A stretch of DNA of 64,000 bases, taken from the NCBI RefSeq assembly GCF_001552595.1, contig NZ_BCRM01000025.1, positions 1-64,000 of the forward strand, read 5' to 3'. This document shows, in pieces, positions 15,928 to 27,399 of the stretch (the stretch's first letter is position 1; each line of letters opens with the position of its first letter). Made by a program: the position numbers and the translations under genes. The notes beneath the pieces are model-generated. The model made no database searches and had not been told where the DNA came from. It saw nothing but the letters and a program-made list of their open reading frames with translations. Origin of the DNA: Rhodococcus erythropolis NBRC 15567. GTDB lineage: Bacteria; Actinomycetota; Actinomycetes; Mycobacteriales; Mycobacteriaceae.

Positions 15928-17109
15928 ATGACCACACCCGAACCGATCGTCATCGTCGACGGGGCCAGGACCCCCGTCGGTAGCTTCGGCGGCGTCTTCA
16001 AGGACGTACCCGCACACGAGCTGGGTGCCGCAGCAGCCAAGGCTGCGCTGAGCCGCGCCGGCGTTGCACCCGAAGACATCGACGAGGTCGTCATGGGCTG
16101 CATCGGCCAGGTCGGCCCAGACGCCTACAACGCACGCCGCGTGGGCATCGCCGCCGGACTGCCCGAGAACGTTCCCGCCTACACCGTCAACCGCCTCTGT
16201 GGCAGCGGCCTGCAGGCCGTGTGGTCGGCGGCGATGCAGATGCGCTGGGGCGCAGCTGCCATCACCCTCGCCGGCGGCGACGAGAGCATGTCCCGCATGC
16301 CGTTCTACGACTTCGCCGCCCGCTCGGGCTACAAGCTCGGCGATCGCAGCCTCGTCGACGGCACCGTCGCCATGCTCACCGACCCGTTCAGCAAGGCTCA
16401 TATGGGCCGCACCGCCGAAGCCGTCGCCCGCAAGTACGGCGTCAGCCGCGAGCAGCAGGACGAGTTCGCCGTCGAATCTCAGCGCCGCGCTGCTACCGAC
16501 GCAGCCAAGGCAGCATTCGCCGAGGAGATCACTCCCGTCGAGACCGGTGGTCGGCGCTCCGTCACCGTCACCGAAGACGAGCACCCCAAGCCCGGAACCA
16601 CTGTCGAAACCCTCGCCAAGCTGCGCCCTGCATTCGAAGAGGGCGGATCCGTCACCGCCGGTAACGCGTCGGGCATCAACGACGGCGCCGGCGCACTCGT
16701 CCTCGCGACAGGCACCGAGGCAGCCAAGCGCGGCCTCACCGGACTCGTCACGCTCGAAACCGTCACGACGGCAGCCATGGAGCCCGGCCTGATGGGCTAC
16801 GCTCCCGTGCTCGCTCTCGAAAAGCTTTTTGCGCAAACAGGATTGAAGCCGTCCGACATCGGCACCGCCGAGGTCAACGAGGCCTTTGCTTCGCAGGCCA
16901 TCGCCGTCGTCCGTGACAGTGGCCTGGATCCGGAGAAGACCAACCCGTACGGCGGAGCAATCGCCCTCGGACACCCGGTCGGCGCTACCGGAGCCATCCT
17001 CACGCTGCGCGCGGCACGCGACATGGTCCGTCGCGACCTCGAATTCGGCATCGTCACCATGTGCATCGGCGGCGGTCAGGCACTCGCTGCCCTGCTGAAG
17101 CGGGTCTGA
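15928..17109 (+). CDS. Acetyl-CoA C-acyltransferase (thiolase)
   Basis: The 393-residue product from ATG 15928 has the thiolase nucleophile motif NRLCGSGLQAV, the GxxxGHPxGxTGA block (GGAIALGHPVGATGA) and the second active-site cysteine in TMCIGGGQ. It catalyses thiolytic cleavage of 3-ketoacyl-CoA, or the reverse condensation of acetyl-CoA. An ATG four codons upstream (15916) is also in frame. It is followed 2 bases later by an acyl-CoA dehydrogenase gene, so the pair probably serves beta-oxidation-like breakdown of a short or branched acyl-CoA. The nearby permease and PucR regulator suggest an amino-acid-derived substrate (inference). Confidence 0.92.
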   Translation: MTTPEPIVIVDGARTPVGSFGGVFKDVPAHELGAAAAKAALSRAGVAPEDIDEVVMGCIGQVGPDAYNARRVGIAAGLPENVPAYTVNRLCGSGLQAVWSAAMQMRWGAAAITLAGGDESMSRMPFYDFAARSGYKLGDRSLVDGTVAMLTDPFSKAHMGRTAEAVARKYGVSREQQDEFAVESQRRAATDAAKAAFAEEITPVETGGRRSVTVTEDEHPKPGTTVETLAKLRPAFEEGGSVTAGNASGINDGAGALVLATGTEAAKRGLTGLVTLETVTTAAMEPGLMGYAPVLALEKLFAQTGLKPSDIGTAEVNEAFASQAIAVVRDSGLDPEKTNPYGGAIALGHPVGATGAILTLRAARDMVRRDLEFGIVTMCIGGGQALAALLKRV

Positions 17110-17111
17110 TC

Positions 17112-18263
17112 ATGGCGACCAAGCGCAAGCCGTCGTGGCATGACGACGAGATCACCGCAGTAGCCGAACTGGCCCGTGGTTTCTTCGATCGTGAACTGAT
17201 CGCCAAGCGTGAGCAGTGGGACGCTCAGCATCGCGTCGACCGGTCCGTGTGGCTCGAAGCCGGCAAGCTCGGCCTGCTGTGCTGCTCGATTCCCGAGGAA
17301 TACGGCGGGGGCGGTGGAACTTTCGCGCACGATCTTGCAGTCTTCGAGGCGCAGGGCTACTGCGGGGACTATGCACTCGGGAACTCCGTGCACAGTGGCA
17401 TCGTCGCCCACTACGTGCTCGAGTACGGAAGCGAAGAGCAGAAGAAGGCCTGGCTGCCAGGTATGGCGACGGGCGAAATTCTCGGCGCCATCGGAATGAC
17501 CGAGCCGGGAACAGGTTCCGACCTCAAGGCCATCACCACGTCCGCGATCCGCGACGGTGACCACTACGTCGTGAACGGGTCGAAGACCTTCATCACCAAC
17601 GGTGGCAGCGCAGACATGATCGTGCTCGCCGTCAAGACCGATCCCAAGGCGGGCGCCAAGGGTGTCTCGCTCCTGATCGTGGATCTGCGTGACTGCGAAG
17701 GCTTTGCGGTCGGCCGCGTCCTCGACAAGGTCGGTCAGCACGGCGCCGATACGTCGGAGCTGTCCTTCACCGATGTTCGCGTTCCCGTCTCGAACCTCCT
17801 CGGCGAGTCCGAGGGGCTCGGTTTCGGTCAGTTGATGGCGCAGCTGGTGCAGGAACGCCTCATCATCGGCGCACAGGCCATCGGCACCATCGAGCGTGCC
17901 GTCGAGGAGACCGTCGCGTACACCAAGGCGCGTCAAGCGTTCGGGCACAGCCTCTTCGAGTTCCAGAACACCGCCTTCGAGCTGGCCGAGTGCCAGACGA
18001 TCGCGCGCACCTGCCGTGTCTTCCTCGACAACTGCATCGAGGATCACCTCAACGGCGAGCTGGACGGCGCAGACGCCGCGATGGTCAAGTACTGGCTCAC
18101 CGAACAGCAGTGCGCCGTCGTCGACCGGTGCGTGCAGCTCTACGGCGGATACGGCTACATGCGTGAATACCCGATCGCGCGCATGTACGAGGACTCCCGC
18201 GTCCAGAAGATCTACGCCGGCGCCAACGAAGTGATGAAGGGCATCATCGCGAAGAGTCTTTGA
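17112..18263 (+). CDS. Acyl-CoA dehydrogenase (FadE family)
   Basis: The 383-residue flavoprotein has the standard blocks LCCSIPEEYGGGGG, GAIGMTEPGTGSDL, NGSKTFITNG, QLYGGYGYMREYPIARMYEDSRV and IYAGANEVMK. The glutamate position used by medium-chain enzymes (IYEGT) is alanine here. The catalytic base is probably the glutamate in VQERLIIG, as in isovaleryl-CoA and long-chain dehydrogenases. It introduces the alpha-beta double bond and passes electrons to ETF. ATG at 17112 follows the thiolase stop by two bases, indicating an operon. A strong terminator follows. Confidence 0.92.
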   Translation: MATKRKPSWHDDEITAVAELARGFFDRELIAKREQWDAQHRVDRSVWLEAGKLGLLCCSIPEEYGGGGGTFAHDLAVFEAQGYCGDYALGNSVHSGIVAHYVLEYGSEEQKKAWLPGMATGEILGAIGMTEPGTGSDLKAITTSAIRDGDHYVVNGSKTFITNGGSADMIVLAVKTDPKAGAKGVSLLIVDLRDCEGFAVGRVLDKVGQHGADTSELSFTDVRVPVSNLLGESEGLGFGQLMAQLVQERLIIGAQAIGTIERAVEETVAYTKARQAFGHSLFEFQNTAFELAECQTIARTCRVFLDNCIEDHLNGELDGADAAMVKYWLTEQQCAVVDRCVQLYGGYGYMREYPIARMYEDSRVQKIYAGANEVMKGIIAKSL

Positions 18264-18294
18264 TCACCGGCGTCGAAAACCATTGACACCGACC

Positions 18295-18325
18295 AGGCAC
18301 CCACCGAGCATTTCGGTGGGTGCCT
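18295..18325 (+). terminator. Rho-independent-type terminator after the thiolase/FadE operon
   Basis: AGGCACCCACCGA pairs perfectly with TCGGTGGGTGCCT (13 bp) around a 5-base loop, followed by TTGTGTG. Confidence 0.88.
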
Positions 18326-18373
18326 TTGTGTGTGCCTACAAGCGGTATCGAGCTGTTCGGAAGGCAATCACTG

Positions 18374-19297
18374 ATGAGCTTCACCATCGACGTCGGATCG
18401 GCGCGCGTCACCCAACTGACGGAGCTGGCGCACTGGCCGTTCCCGCCGCGAGAGCTTTTTCCGCACGCGGGTGATGCGGAGATCGAGGACGCGTCGGCGC
18501 GGCTGACACCGGAGTTCTTCGACGCGGGTAGCGGTGACCTCGTACTTGCCATCCACACCTACCTGGTGGAAATCGGGGGCAAGGCCATCGTCGTCGACAC
18601 CGGCAACGGGAACAGCAAGCACCGGCCGAACCTCCTGCCGCACCACATGTTCGGTACCGACTACCTCTCGCGCTTCGCCGACACCGGCGTCGACGTTGGC
18701 GACGTCGATCTGGTGGTCAGCACACATCTGCACCCCGATCATTGTGGTTGGAACACCAACCTCGAGGCCGAAACCTGGCGGCCCACCTTTCCCCGCGCGA
18801 CCTACATTTTCGACCGCACCGAACTGGCCGCGCTCGAACAACTCGCCGCCGACGGTCCACACGAAGGAGTGGTCTCGGATTTGGCGCAAACCTTCGAGGA
18901 CAGCGTCCGTCCCGTTCTGGACGGGGCGAAGTGGGAGGCGGTCGACGACGGCCACGTTCTGGCCGAGTCCGAAGGCACACGCGTCGTCGTGCGCGGCGCG
19001 CCCGGTCACACGCCGGGCCACGTCGTGATCGAGATCCGCATTGCCGACGGCGGCGCCGTCATCGCCGGCGACGTGATCCACCATCCGATCCAGTTTCTGT
19101 ACCCGGACCTCAGCCAGGGCGGCGACGCGGATCCCGAGATCGCCAGGGTCACCCGCCGCGAACTTCTCGAGCGCTGCGCGTCGGAGGGACTGCTTCTACT
19201 TCCCGCACACTTCCCCGTCGACGAACCGATCACCATCGAATTCGATTCGAGCGGTGCACCGAGTGCTTCCGGTCTGATCGGTCTTGCAACGTCCTGA
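18374..19297 (+). CDS. MBL-fold metallo-hydrolase
   Basis: The 307-residue protein carries the metallo-beta-lactamase-fold zinc motif THLHPDHCGWN (HXHXDH), a downstream metal histidine in GAPGHTPGHVV, the bridging aspartate in IAGDVIHHP, and a late histidine in LLPAHFP. ATG at 18374 is preceded by GGAAGG at 18359-18364; the frame is open to 18320, but that stretch overlaps the terminator. Relatives include lactonases and thioesterase-like hydrolases; the substrate cannot be assigned. It stands alone between the FadE terminator and the glf promoter. Confidence 0.88.
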   Translation: MSFTIDVGSARVTQLTELAHWPFPPRELFPHAGDAEIEDASARLTPEFFDAGSGDLVLAIHTYLVEIGGKAIVVDTGNGNSKHRPNLLPHHMFGTDYLSRFADTGVDVGDVDLVVSTHLHPDHCGWNTNLEAETWRPTFPRATYIFDRTELAALEQLAADGPHEGVVSDLAQTFEDSVRPVLDGAKWEAVDDGHVLAESEGTRVVVRGAPGHTPGHVVIEIRIADGGAVIAGDVIHHPIQFLYPDLSQGGDADPEIARVTRRELLERCASEGLLLLPAHFPVDEPITIEFDSSGAPSASGLIGLATS

Positions 19298-22471
<3,174 letters not shown>

Positions 22472-22491
<20 letters not shown>

Positions 22492-23005
22492 AGTACAGAT
22501 TCTGGCCGGAATTCAATCGACCGTCGGGCAGCTGCCGGGAGCCGTCAAGGTCGCCCGCGGTATGTCTCACTTCGGTGAGCACTCCCTCGGGTGGATCGCG
22601 ATCGCTGCCGTCGGAGCTGCTGTGGACAAGCCGCGTCGACGTGAATGGGCCGGAGCAGCCGTCGGAGCATTCGGTGCACACGCCGCCTCCGTGGTGATCA
22701 AACGAGTCGTCAGGCGCAAGCGACCTTCCGACCCTTCGGTGCAGGTCAACGTCTCGACACCGAGCAAGCTCAGCTTCCCGTCGTCACACGCGACGTCGAC
22801 GACGGCGGCGGCTGTGCTGATCGGTCGACTCACCGGGCTACCCTTACCGGCGTTGCTGGTGCCCCCGATGATGCTCTCGCGTCTGGTCCTGGGAGTTCAC
22901 TACCCGACCGACGTACTCGCCGGAGCGGCACTGGGAGCCGCATCCGCGGCGGTAGTTCGCCGGGTCGAAGAAGCCAGAGCCGAACAGAAATGTGGAGATA
23001 AATGA
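22472..23005 (+). CDS. PAP2-family phosphatase (Rv3807c-like)
   Basis: The 177-residue membrane protein has the three phosphatidic-acid-phosphatase motifs: KRVVRRKRP, FPSSHAT and SRLVLGVHYPTDV. In M. tuberculosis the orthologue lies between glfT2 and ubiA and is proposed to dephosphorylate decaprenyl-phosphoryl-5-phosphoribose in arabinose-donor synthesis. That assignment is by position and is not proven by sequence. GTG 22472 lies inside the end of glfT2, and the 3' end overlaps ubiA, so the gene is embedded in a tightly coupled operon. Confidence 0.9.
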
Positions 23006-23907
23006 GCGAGGAACCGGCTACGGTCAGCGGACCCCCGAAGTCCCTGCCCGCCGGCATCGTCAAGGCGCTTCGCCCACGTCAGTGGGTCAAGAACGTCCTT
23101 GTGCTGGCGGCGCCCATCGCGGCCGGAACCGCCACCGAAGCCGACGTGCTCCTGCCCGTCGCGCTGGCGTTCGTCGTGTTCTGCATGGCGGCATCGGGCA
23201 TCTACCTCGTCAACGACGCGATGGATGTCGAAGCCGACCGTGCTCACCCCACGAAGCGATTCCGTCCCATCGCGGCCGGAGTTCTACCCGTCAACATCGC
23301 GTACGGCATGGCAGTCGTGCTGCTTGCCGGTGCGATCGGGCTGTCCTTCCTGGCCAACTGGCAACTCGCCGTGGTCATGGGCGTGTACATCGTCATCCAG
23401 CTCGCCTACTGCTTCGGTCTCAAGCATCAGGCCGTCATCGACATCTGCATCGTCTCGTCCGGCTTCCTGCTTCGAGCGATCGCCGGTGGCGTTGCCGCCG
23501 AGATCGATCTCTCGCAGTGGTTCCTGCTGATGATGGCGTTCGGTTCACTCTTCATGGCGGCAGGCAAGCGCTACGCCGAACTGCAGTTGGCCGAGAAGAC
23601 CGGCGCGAAGATCCGTAAGTCCCTCGAGAGCTACACGATGACGTACCTGCGTTTCGTGTGGACGATGGCAGCGACGACGCTGGTCCTCTGCTACGGACTG
23701 TGGGCGTTCCAACAGGACGCCATCAAGGGCACTAACTGGTATGCCATCTCGATGGTGCCTTTCACCATCGCGGTGCTGCGATACGCGGTGGACGTCGACG
23801 GCGGCGAAGCCGGAGAGCCTGAGGAGATCGCGCTCGGTGACCGGGTGCTGCAACTCCTCGCGATTGCGTGGATCGGAGTAGTGGGTGTCGCTGTCTACCT
23901 CGTCTGA
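23002..23907 (+). CDS. ubiA: Decaprenyl-phosphate phosphoribosyltransferase (UbiA family, Rv3806c-like)
   Basis: The 301-residue integral membrane prenyltransferase has about nine helices. The first Asp-rich motif is NDAMDVEADRAHP; the second polar loop contains GKRYAEL. It transfers phosphoribose from PRPP to decaprenyl phosphate, the first committed step toward decaprenylphosphoryl-arabinose (with the PAP2 phosphatase, DprE1 and DprE2). ATG 23002 overlaps the PAP2 stop (ATGA), and its own end overlaps aftB by 23 bases. Confidence 0.94.
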   Translation: MSEEPATVSGPPKSLPAGIVKALRPRQWVKNVLVLAAPIAAGTATEADVLLPVALAFVVFCMAASGIYLVNDAMDVEADRAHPTKRFRPIAAGVLPVNIAYGMAVVLLAGAIGLSFLANWQLAVVMGVYIVIQLAYCFGLKHQAVIDICIVSSGFLLRAIAGGVAAEIDLSQWFLLMMAFGSLFMAAGKRYAELQLAEKTGAKIRKSLESYTMTYLRFVWTMAATTLVLCYGLWAFQQDAIKGTNWYAISMVPFTIAVLRYAVDVDGGEAGEPEEIALGDRVLQLLAIAWIGVVGVAVYLV

Positions 23908-25804
23908 GCCACGCACCGAGGCCGACCCGCACGTCGACACTGCGGCGAATCGCACCACCCTCAGTCGAGGAGTTTTTCTCGGCGGGGTGGTGCTTGCTGC
24001 TGCCCTCATGTTCTGGGGTGCGTGGGAGCGTCGCTGGATCGCCGACGACGGACTCATCGTCTTGCGAACCGTCCGCAACCTGCTCGCGGGGAACGGCCCG
24101 GTCTTCAACGCGGGTGAGCGTGTCGAGGCGAACACGAGTACCGCGTGGACGTACATCGTCTACGCGTTCAGTTGGCTCACGCAGATCCGTCTCGAATACG
24201 TTGTTCTGACGATCGCGCTCGTACTCTCGACTGCTGCCGTCGTGTTGGCGATGCTCGGCACCGGTCGTCTGTACCGCGGCGTTCGGCCGTCGGCGGGCGG
24301 AACGATCCTGCTGGTACCGGCGGGTGTTCTCGTCTACATCGCGGTTCCGCCTGCGCGAGATTTCGCCACTTCCGGGCTCGAGACATGCTTGGTGATCTTC
24401 TGGATCGCGCTCCTGTGGCTACTGCTCGTTCGGTGGGCGCAGGCGTCGACGCCGTCCACGGCGTCGATCCTGACTCTCTCGTTCGTGGCCGGACTCGGAC
24501 CACTGGTTCGACCCGAGATGGCGATTCCCGGTGCTGCCGCGTTGATGATGATCGTTCTCTCCGCAGGCCTGACCTGGAAGATTCGCACACTGATCGTCGT
24601 CGTCGCCGGACTTGTCCCGGTGGCCTATCAGATCTGGCGAATGGGCTACTACGCCTTGCCGTACCCGAACACCGCGGTGTCGAAGGACGCCGGTGGCGCG
24701 AAGTGGGCGCAGGGTTTTGCGTACCTGTGGAACCTGGTCGGGCCGTACCTGCTCTGGTTACCGTTGCTGTTCCTGCTCATCGGTGCGCTGCTGCTCGTGT
24801 GGCGAAGCCGAGCGGACACACCTACCGCTACCGCAGATCAACCCGCACGCCCGCTGTGGCAGCGCTTTCAGCAGTTTCTGCGCACGCCGCGGGCGATTGT
24901 CACCTTCATTCTCGGCAGTGGGTTGATCCTCGGGGTCTACTCTCTGCGCGTCGGCGGCGACTTCATGCACGGCCGCGTCCTGTTGCCGGTGCTGTTCTGC
25001 CTGCTCATCCCGGTGGCGGTCATTCCGTTGCGGGTGCCGGCGCGGGCAGCGTTCGGAAGTAATCGCGACACCGCGATCTTCGGAGTCTCGGCGGTGCTGT
25101 GGATCGGCACGATCATCTGGGCCTTCTTCGCCGCGAACACGACGGGTATGCCCGAAGGATCCGTGGTGGGTCGCTCGGGAATCGTCGACGAGCGAGCGTT
25201 CTACGCACTCAACACCGGTCACAAGCATCCGATCCTGGCCGAGGACTACCTCGACTATCCGCGAATGCGTGCCATGGTCGAGACCATCGCGCGGACTCCG
25301 GAGGGTGGGCTGCTGCTGCCGTCCGCGAGCTACGACTCCTGGTTCGTCGTCCCACCACCCGGACCGATCGAGGAGCCGGCCGAGCACGTCGTCTTCTTCC
25401 TCAACCTCGGAATGACGAGCATGAACGTCGGCCTCGACGTTCGGGTGCTCGATCAGATGGGGCTGGCGTACCCCCTGGCAGCTCACACCGAGCGACTCGA
25501 GGACGGCCGGATCGGGCACGACAAGAATCTCTATCCGGACTGGGTGGTCGCGGACACGGGAATGATCGACGTTCGACCGTGGCTGCCGTTCTTCCTCGAC
25601 GAAGACTGGGTTGCGGACGCGAAGCTGGCGATCACGTGCCCGAAAACGCAGGAGCTGCTCACGTCGTATCGCTCCGAGCTGACCTGGGCCAGATTCAAAC
25701 AGAACTTCCAGCAGGCTTTCGACTTCGCGAAGTACCGATTCGACCGGGTTCCGGCCTACGAATTGGAACGCTGCGGGCTCGTTCCGCCGGAGCCACCCAA
25801 GTGA
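23885..25804 (+). CDS. aftB: Terminal beta-(1,2)-arabinofuranosyltransferase AftB
   Basis: The 639-residue GT-C protein has about ten membrane helices and a C-terminal extracytoplasmic domain (about residues 430-639). The first loop contains the acidic motif ERRWIADDGLIVLRTVRNL typical of this family, then GNGPVFNAGERVEANTSTAWT. AftB adds the terminal beta-1,2 arabinofuranose from decaprenylphosphoryl-arabinose, which is the site of mycolylation. GTG 23885 lies inside ubiA, making this the last gene of the coupled operon. Orthologue of Rv3805c. Confidence 0.93.
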   Translation: MSLSTSSEPRTEADPHVDTAANRTTLSRGVFLGGVVLAAALMFWGAWERRWIADDGLIVLRTVRNLLAGNGPVFNAGERVEANTSTAWTYIVYAFSWLTQIRLEYVVLTIALVLSTAAVVLAMLGTGRLYRGVRPSAGGTILLVPAGVLVYIAVPPARDFATSGLETCLVIFWIALLWLLLVRWAQASTPSTASILTLSFVAGLGPLVRPEMAIPGAAALMMIVLSAGLTWKIRTLIVVVAGLVPVAYQIWRMGYYALPYPNTAVSKDAGGAKWAQGFAYLWNLVGPYLLWLPLLFLLIGALLLVWRSRADTPTATADQPARPLWQRFQQFLRTPRAIVTFILGSGLILGVYSLRVGGDFMHGRVLLPVLFCLLIPVAVIPLRVPARAAFGSNRDTAIFGVSAVLWIGTIIWAFFAANTTGMPEGSVVGRSGIVDERAFYALNTGHKHPILAEDYLDYPRMRAMVETIARTPEGGLLLPSASYDSWFVVPPPGPIEEPAEHVVFFLNLGMTSMNVGLDVRVLDQMGLAYPLAAHTERLEDGRIGHDKNLYPDWVVADTGMIDVRPWLPFFLDEDWVADAKLAITCPKTQELLTSYRSELTWARFKQNFQQAFDFAKYRFDRVPAYELERCGLVPPEPPK

Positions 25805-26135
25805 TGTGATCAGCATCACCGACCGTTGAAGGTTTGAATATTTCGATTCAGTAACACCGAATCGATTGGCCACGATGTACTCGAAGACGATTCACCTAAC
25901 CTGAATCACTCCCTAGGGGTGATGACGGCGTCGCCCGCGGACTGAGACGTAACGGTCTGTCTATTTGTCACAGCTGAACCTGTGACATAAAGTCCAGCGA
26001 GCGCAGTGTGACTTGGAAGAGGTCCGCTGCCGACCCGAACTTGTTCGGGCTGGCAGAAAAGCCTGTTCCCCGACGGAATCCGCCGGAGCCACTCCACCGA
26101 GTGAGTGCCGCAGACGAAGAGAGAGAGCAGTATCC
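25805..26135. promoter_or_regulatory. Long leader/promoter region of the first mycolyltransferase gene
   Basis: No gene is seen in these 331 bases. TGTGA-N6-TCACC at 25805-25820, just past the aftB stop, resembles a CRP/GlxR box. TGTCACAG (25966-25973) and its exact complement CTGTGACA (25980-25987) form an inverted repeat with a 6-base spacer; the left arm contains GTCACAG as in MtrA sites. A purine-rich GAGAGAGAG before ATG 26136 serves as the ribosome-binding region. Confidence 0.45.
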
Positions 26136-27146
26136 ATGCGTTTTGCCAGAAAGAGGCTGACCCAGCGCCTCAAGCACCGAGCGTTGGCCATCGGTGCCGC
26201 AGCACTTGTGCTACCCCTTGCTGCAGGAGTTGCCGGTAGTGCTGTCGCCTCTGCTGCGCCCGCGCACACTGCTCCCAGCCACACCGCCCCCTCCGGCGGA
26301 TACGACGAGCTGTGGGTGCCCTCCTCGATGGGCAACATCAAGGTCCAGGTCCAGTGGGCCGCACGCGGCGGAAACGCTGCCCTCTACCTCCTCGACGGCC
26401 TGCGTGCGCGCAACGACGCCAATGCGTGGAGCTTCGAGACCAACGCGATGGACCAGTACCGCAACGACAACATCACCCTCGTGATGCCCGTCGGCGGCGA
26501 GTCCAGCTTCTACAGCGACTGGTATGCACCGTCGAACTTCAACGGTCAGCAGATCACGTACAAGTGGGAAACGTTCCTCACGCAGGAACTCCCCAACTTC
26601 CTCGCGAACTACGGCGTCTCGCCGAACAACAACGCGGTTCTCGGTCTCTCGATGGGTGGCAGCGCTGCTCTGACGCTGGCTGCTTACCACCGCGACCAGT
26701 TCAAGTTCGCCGGCTCGCTGTCGGGCTACCTGAACATCTCGGCTCCCGGCATGCGCGAGGCAATCCGCGTCGCAATGCTCGATGCCGGTCGCTTCAACGT
26801 CGACTCCATGTGGGGACCGCCGTGGAGCCCGTCCTGGCTGCGCAACGACCCGTTCGTCTTCGCACCGCGTCTGCAGGGCCTGTCGATGTACATCTCGTCG
26901 GCAAGCGGCCTGCCCGGTGAATACGACCACCCGCGCGCACCGATCGATTACTACAACACGGCTAACGGCATGGGCCTCGAAGCACTCGCCCTGGTCAACA
27001 CCCGTGCATTCCAGATCCGCATGAACTCGCTGGGTATCCCGGCCACCTACAGCTTCCCGTCCAACGGCACGCACTCGTGGCCGTACTGGTCGGCAGAGCT
27101 GTGGAAGGCTCGCGGCCAGATCCTCGACACCATGAACGCTTGGTGA
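26136..27146 (+). CDS. Mycolyltransferase (antigen 85 family)
   Basis: ATG 26136 gives 336 residues with a Sec signal peptide (cleavage near ASAAP, about residue 41). The mature part is an esterase-D/Ag85 alpha/beta hydrolase with ALYLLDGLRARNDANAW, the oxyanion region GGESSFYSDWY, nucleophile Ser172 in GLSMGGSAAL, and catalytic His313 in NGTHSWPYW. It transfers mycoloyl groups between trehalose monomycolate and arabinogalactan or trehalose. Position right after aftB matches fbpA (Rv3804c). A 27180-27224 hairpin terminates it, so the second mycolyltransferase has its own promoter. Confidence 0.94.
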   Translation: MRFARKRLTQRLKHRALAIGAAALVLPLAAGVAGSAVASAAPAHTAPSHTAPSGGYDELWVPSSMGNIKVQVQWAARGGNAALYLLDGLRARNDANAWSFETNAMDQYRNDNITLVMPVGGESSFYSDWYAPSNFNGQQITYKWETFLTQELPNFLANYGVSPNNNAVLGLSMGGSAALTLAAYHRDQFKFAGSLSGYLNISAPGMREAIRVAMLDAGRFNVDSMWGPPWSPSWLRNDPFVFAPRLQGLSMYISSASGLPGEYDHPRAPIDYYNTANGMGLEALALVNTRAFQIRMNSLGIPATYSFPSNGTHSWPYWSAELWKARGQILDTMNAW

Positions 27147-27179
27147 TCGTGCGCCATCCCGTGACCTAGTCACTTCACC

Positions 27180-27224
27180 AGTGCCGTTCCGGACTCCCTC
27201 CAAGGGAAACCGGGACGGCACTTG
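27180..27224 (+). terminator. Hairpin terminator after first mycolyltransferase gene
   Basis: AGTGCCGTTCCGG pairs with CCGGGACGGCACT (one G-T wobble) with a 17-base loop and a short TT after the stem. Confidence 0.7.
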
Positions 27225-27255
27225 TGTATTCAGGCGCTGCACGATCGCCTGAGGT

Positions 27256-27281
27256 CAGTAACAATTGCACCACCAGTAACA
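27256..27281. promoter_or_regulatory. Direct repeat CAGTAACA x2 upstream of second mycolyltransferase
   Basis: CAGTAACA at 27256-27263 recurs at 27274-27281, 18 bases apart; the second copy reads GTAACAGCG, near the MtrA consensus GTCACAGCG. It lies 119 bases before the ATG. Confidence 0.35.
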
Positions 27282-27399
27282 GCGCGGCTACCCCAAGCGG
27301 GGATCGTTTGCGTGTAGAAATAGTTTCAACGGGGGTCTGGCTGCTCAGGCGGCTACACGATCGACGCGCGGACCGAACGTAAGGAAAGAGAGTGAGCTC

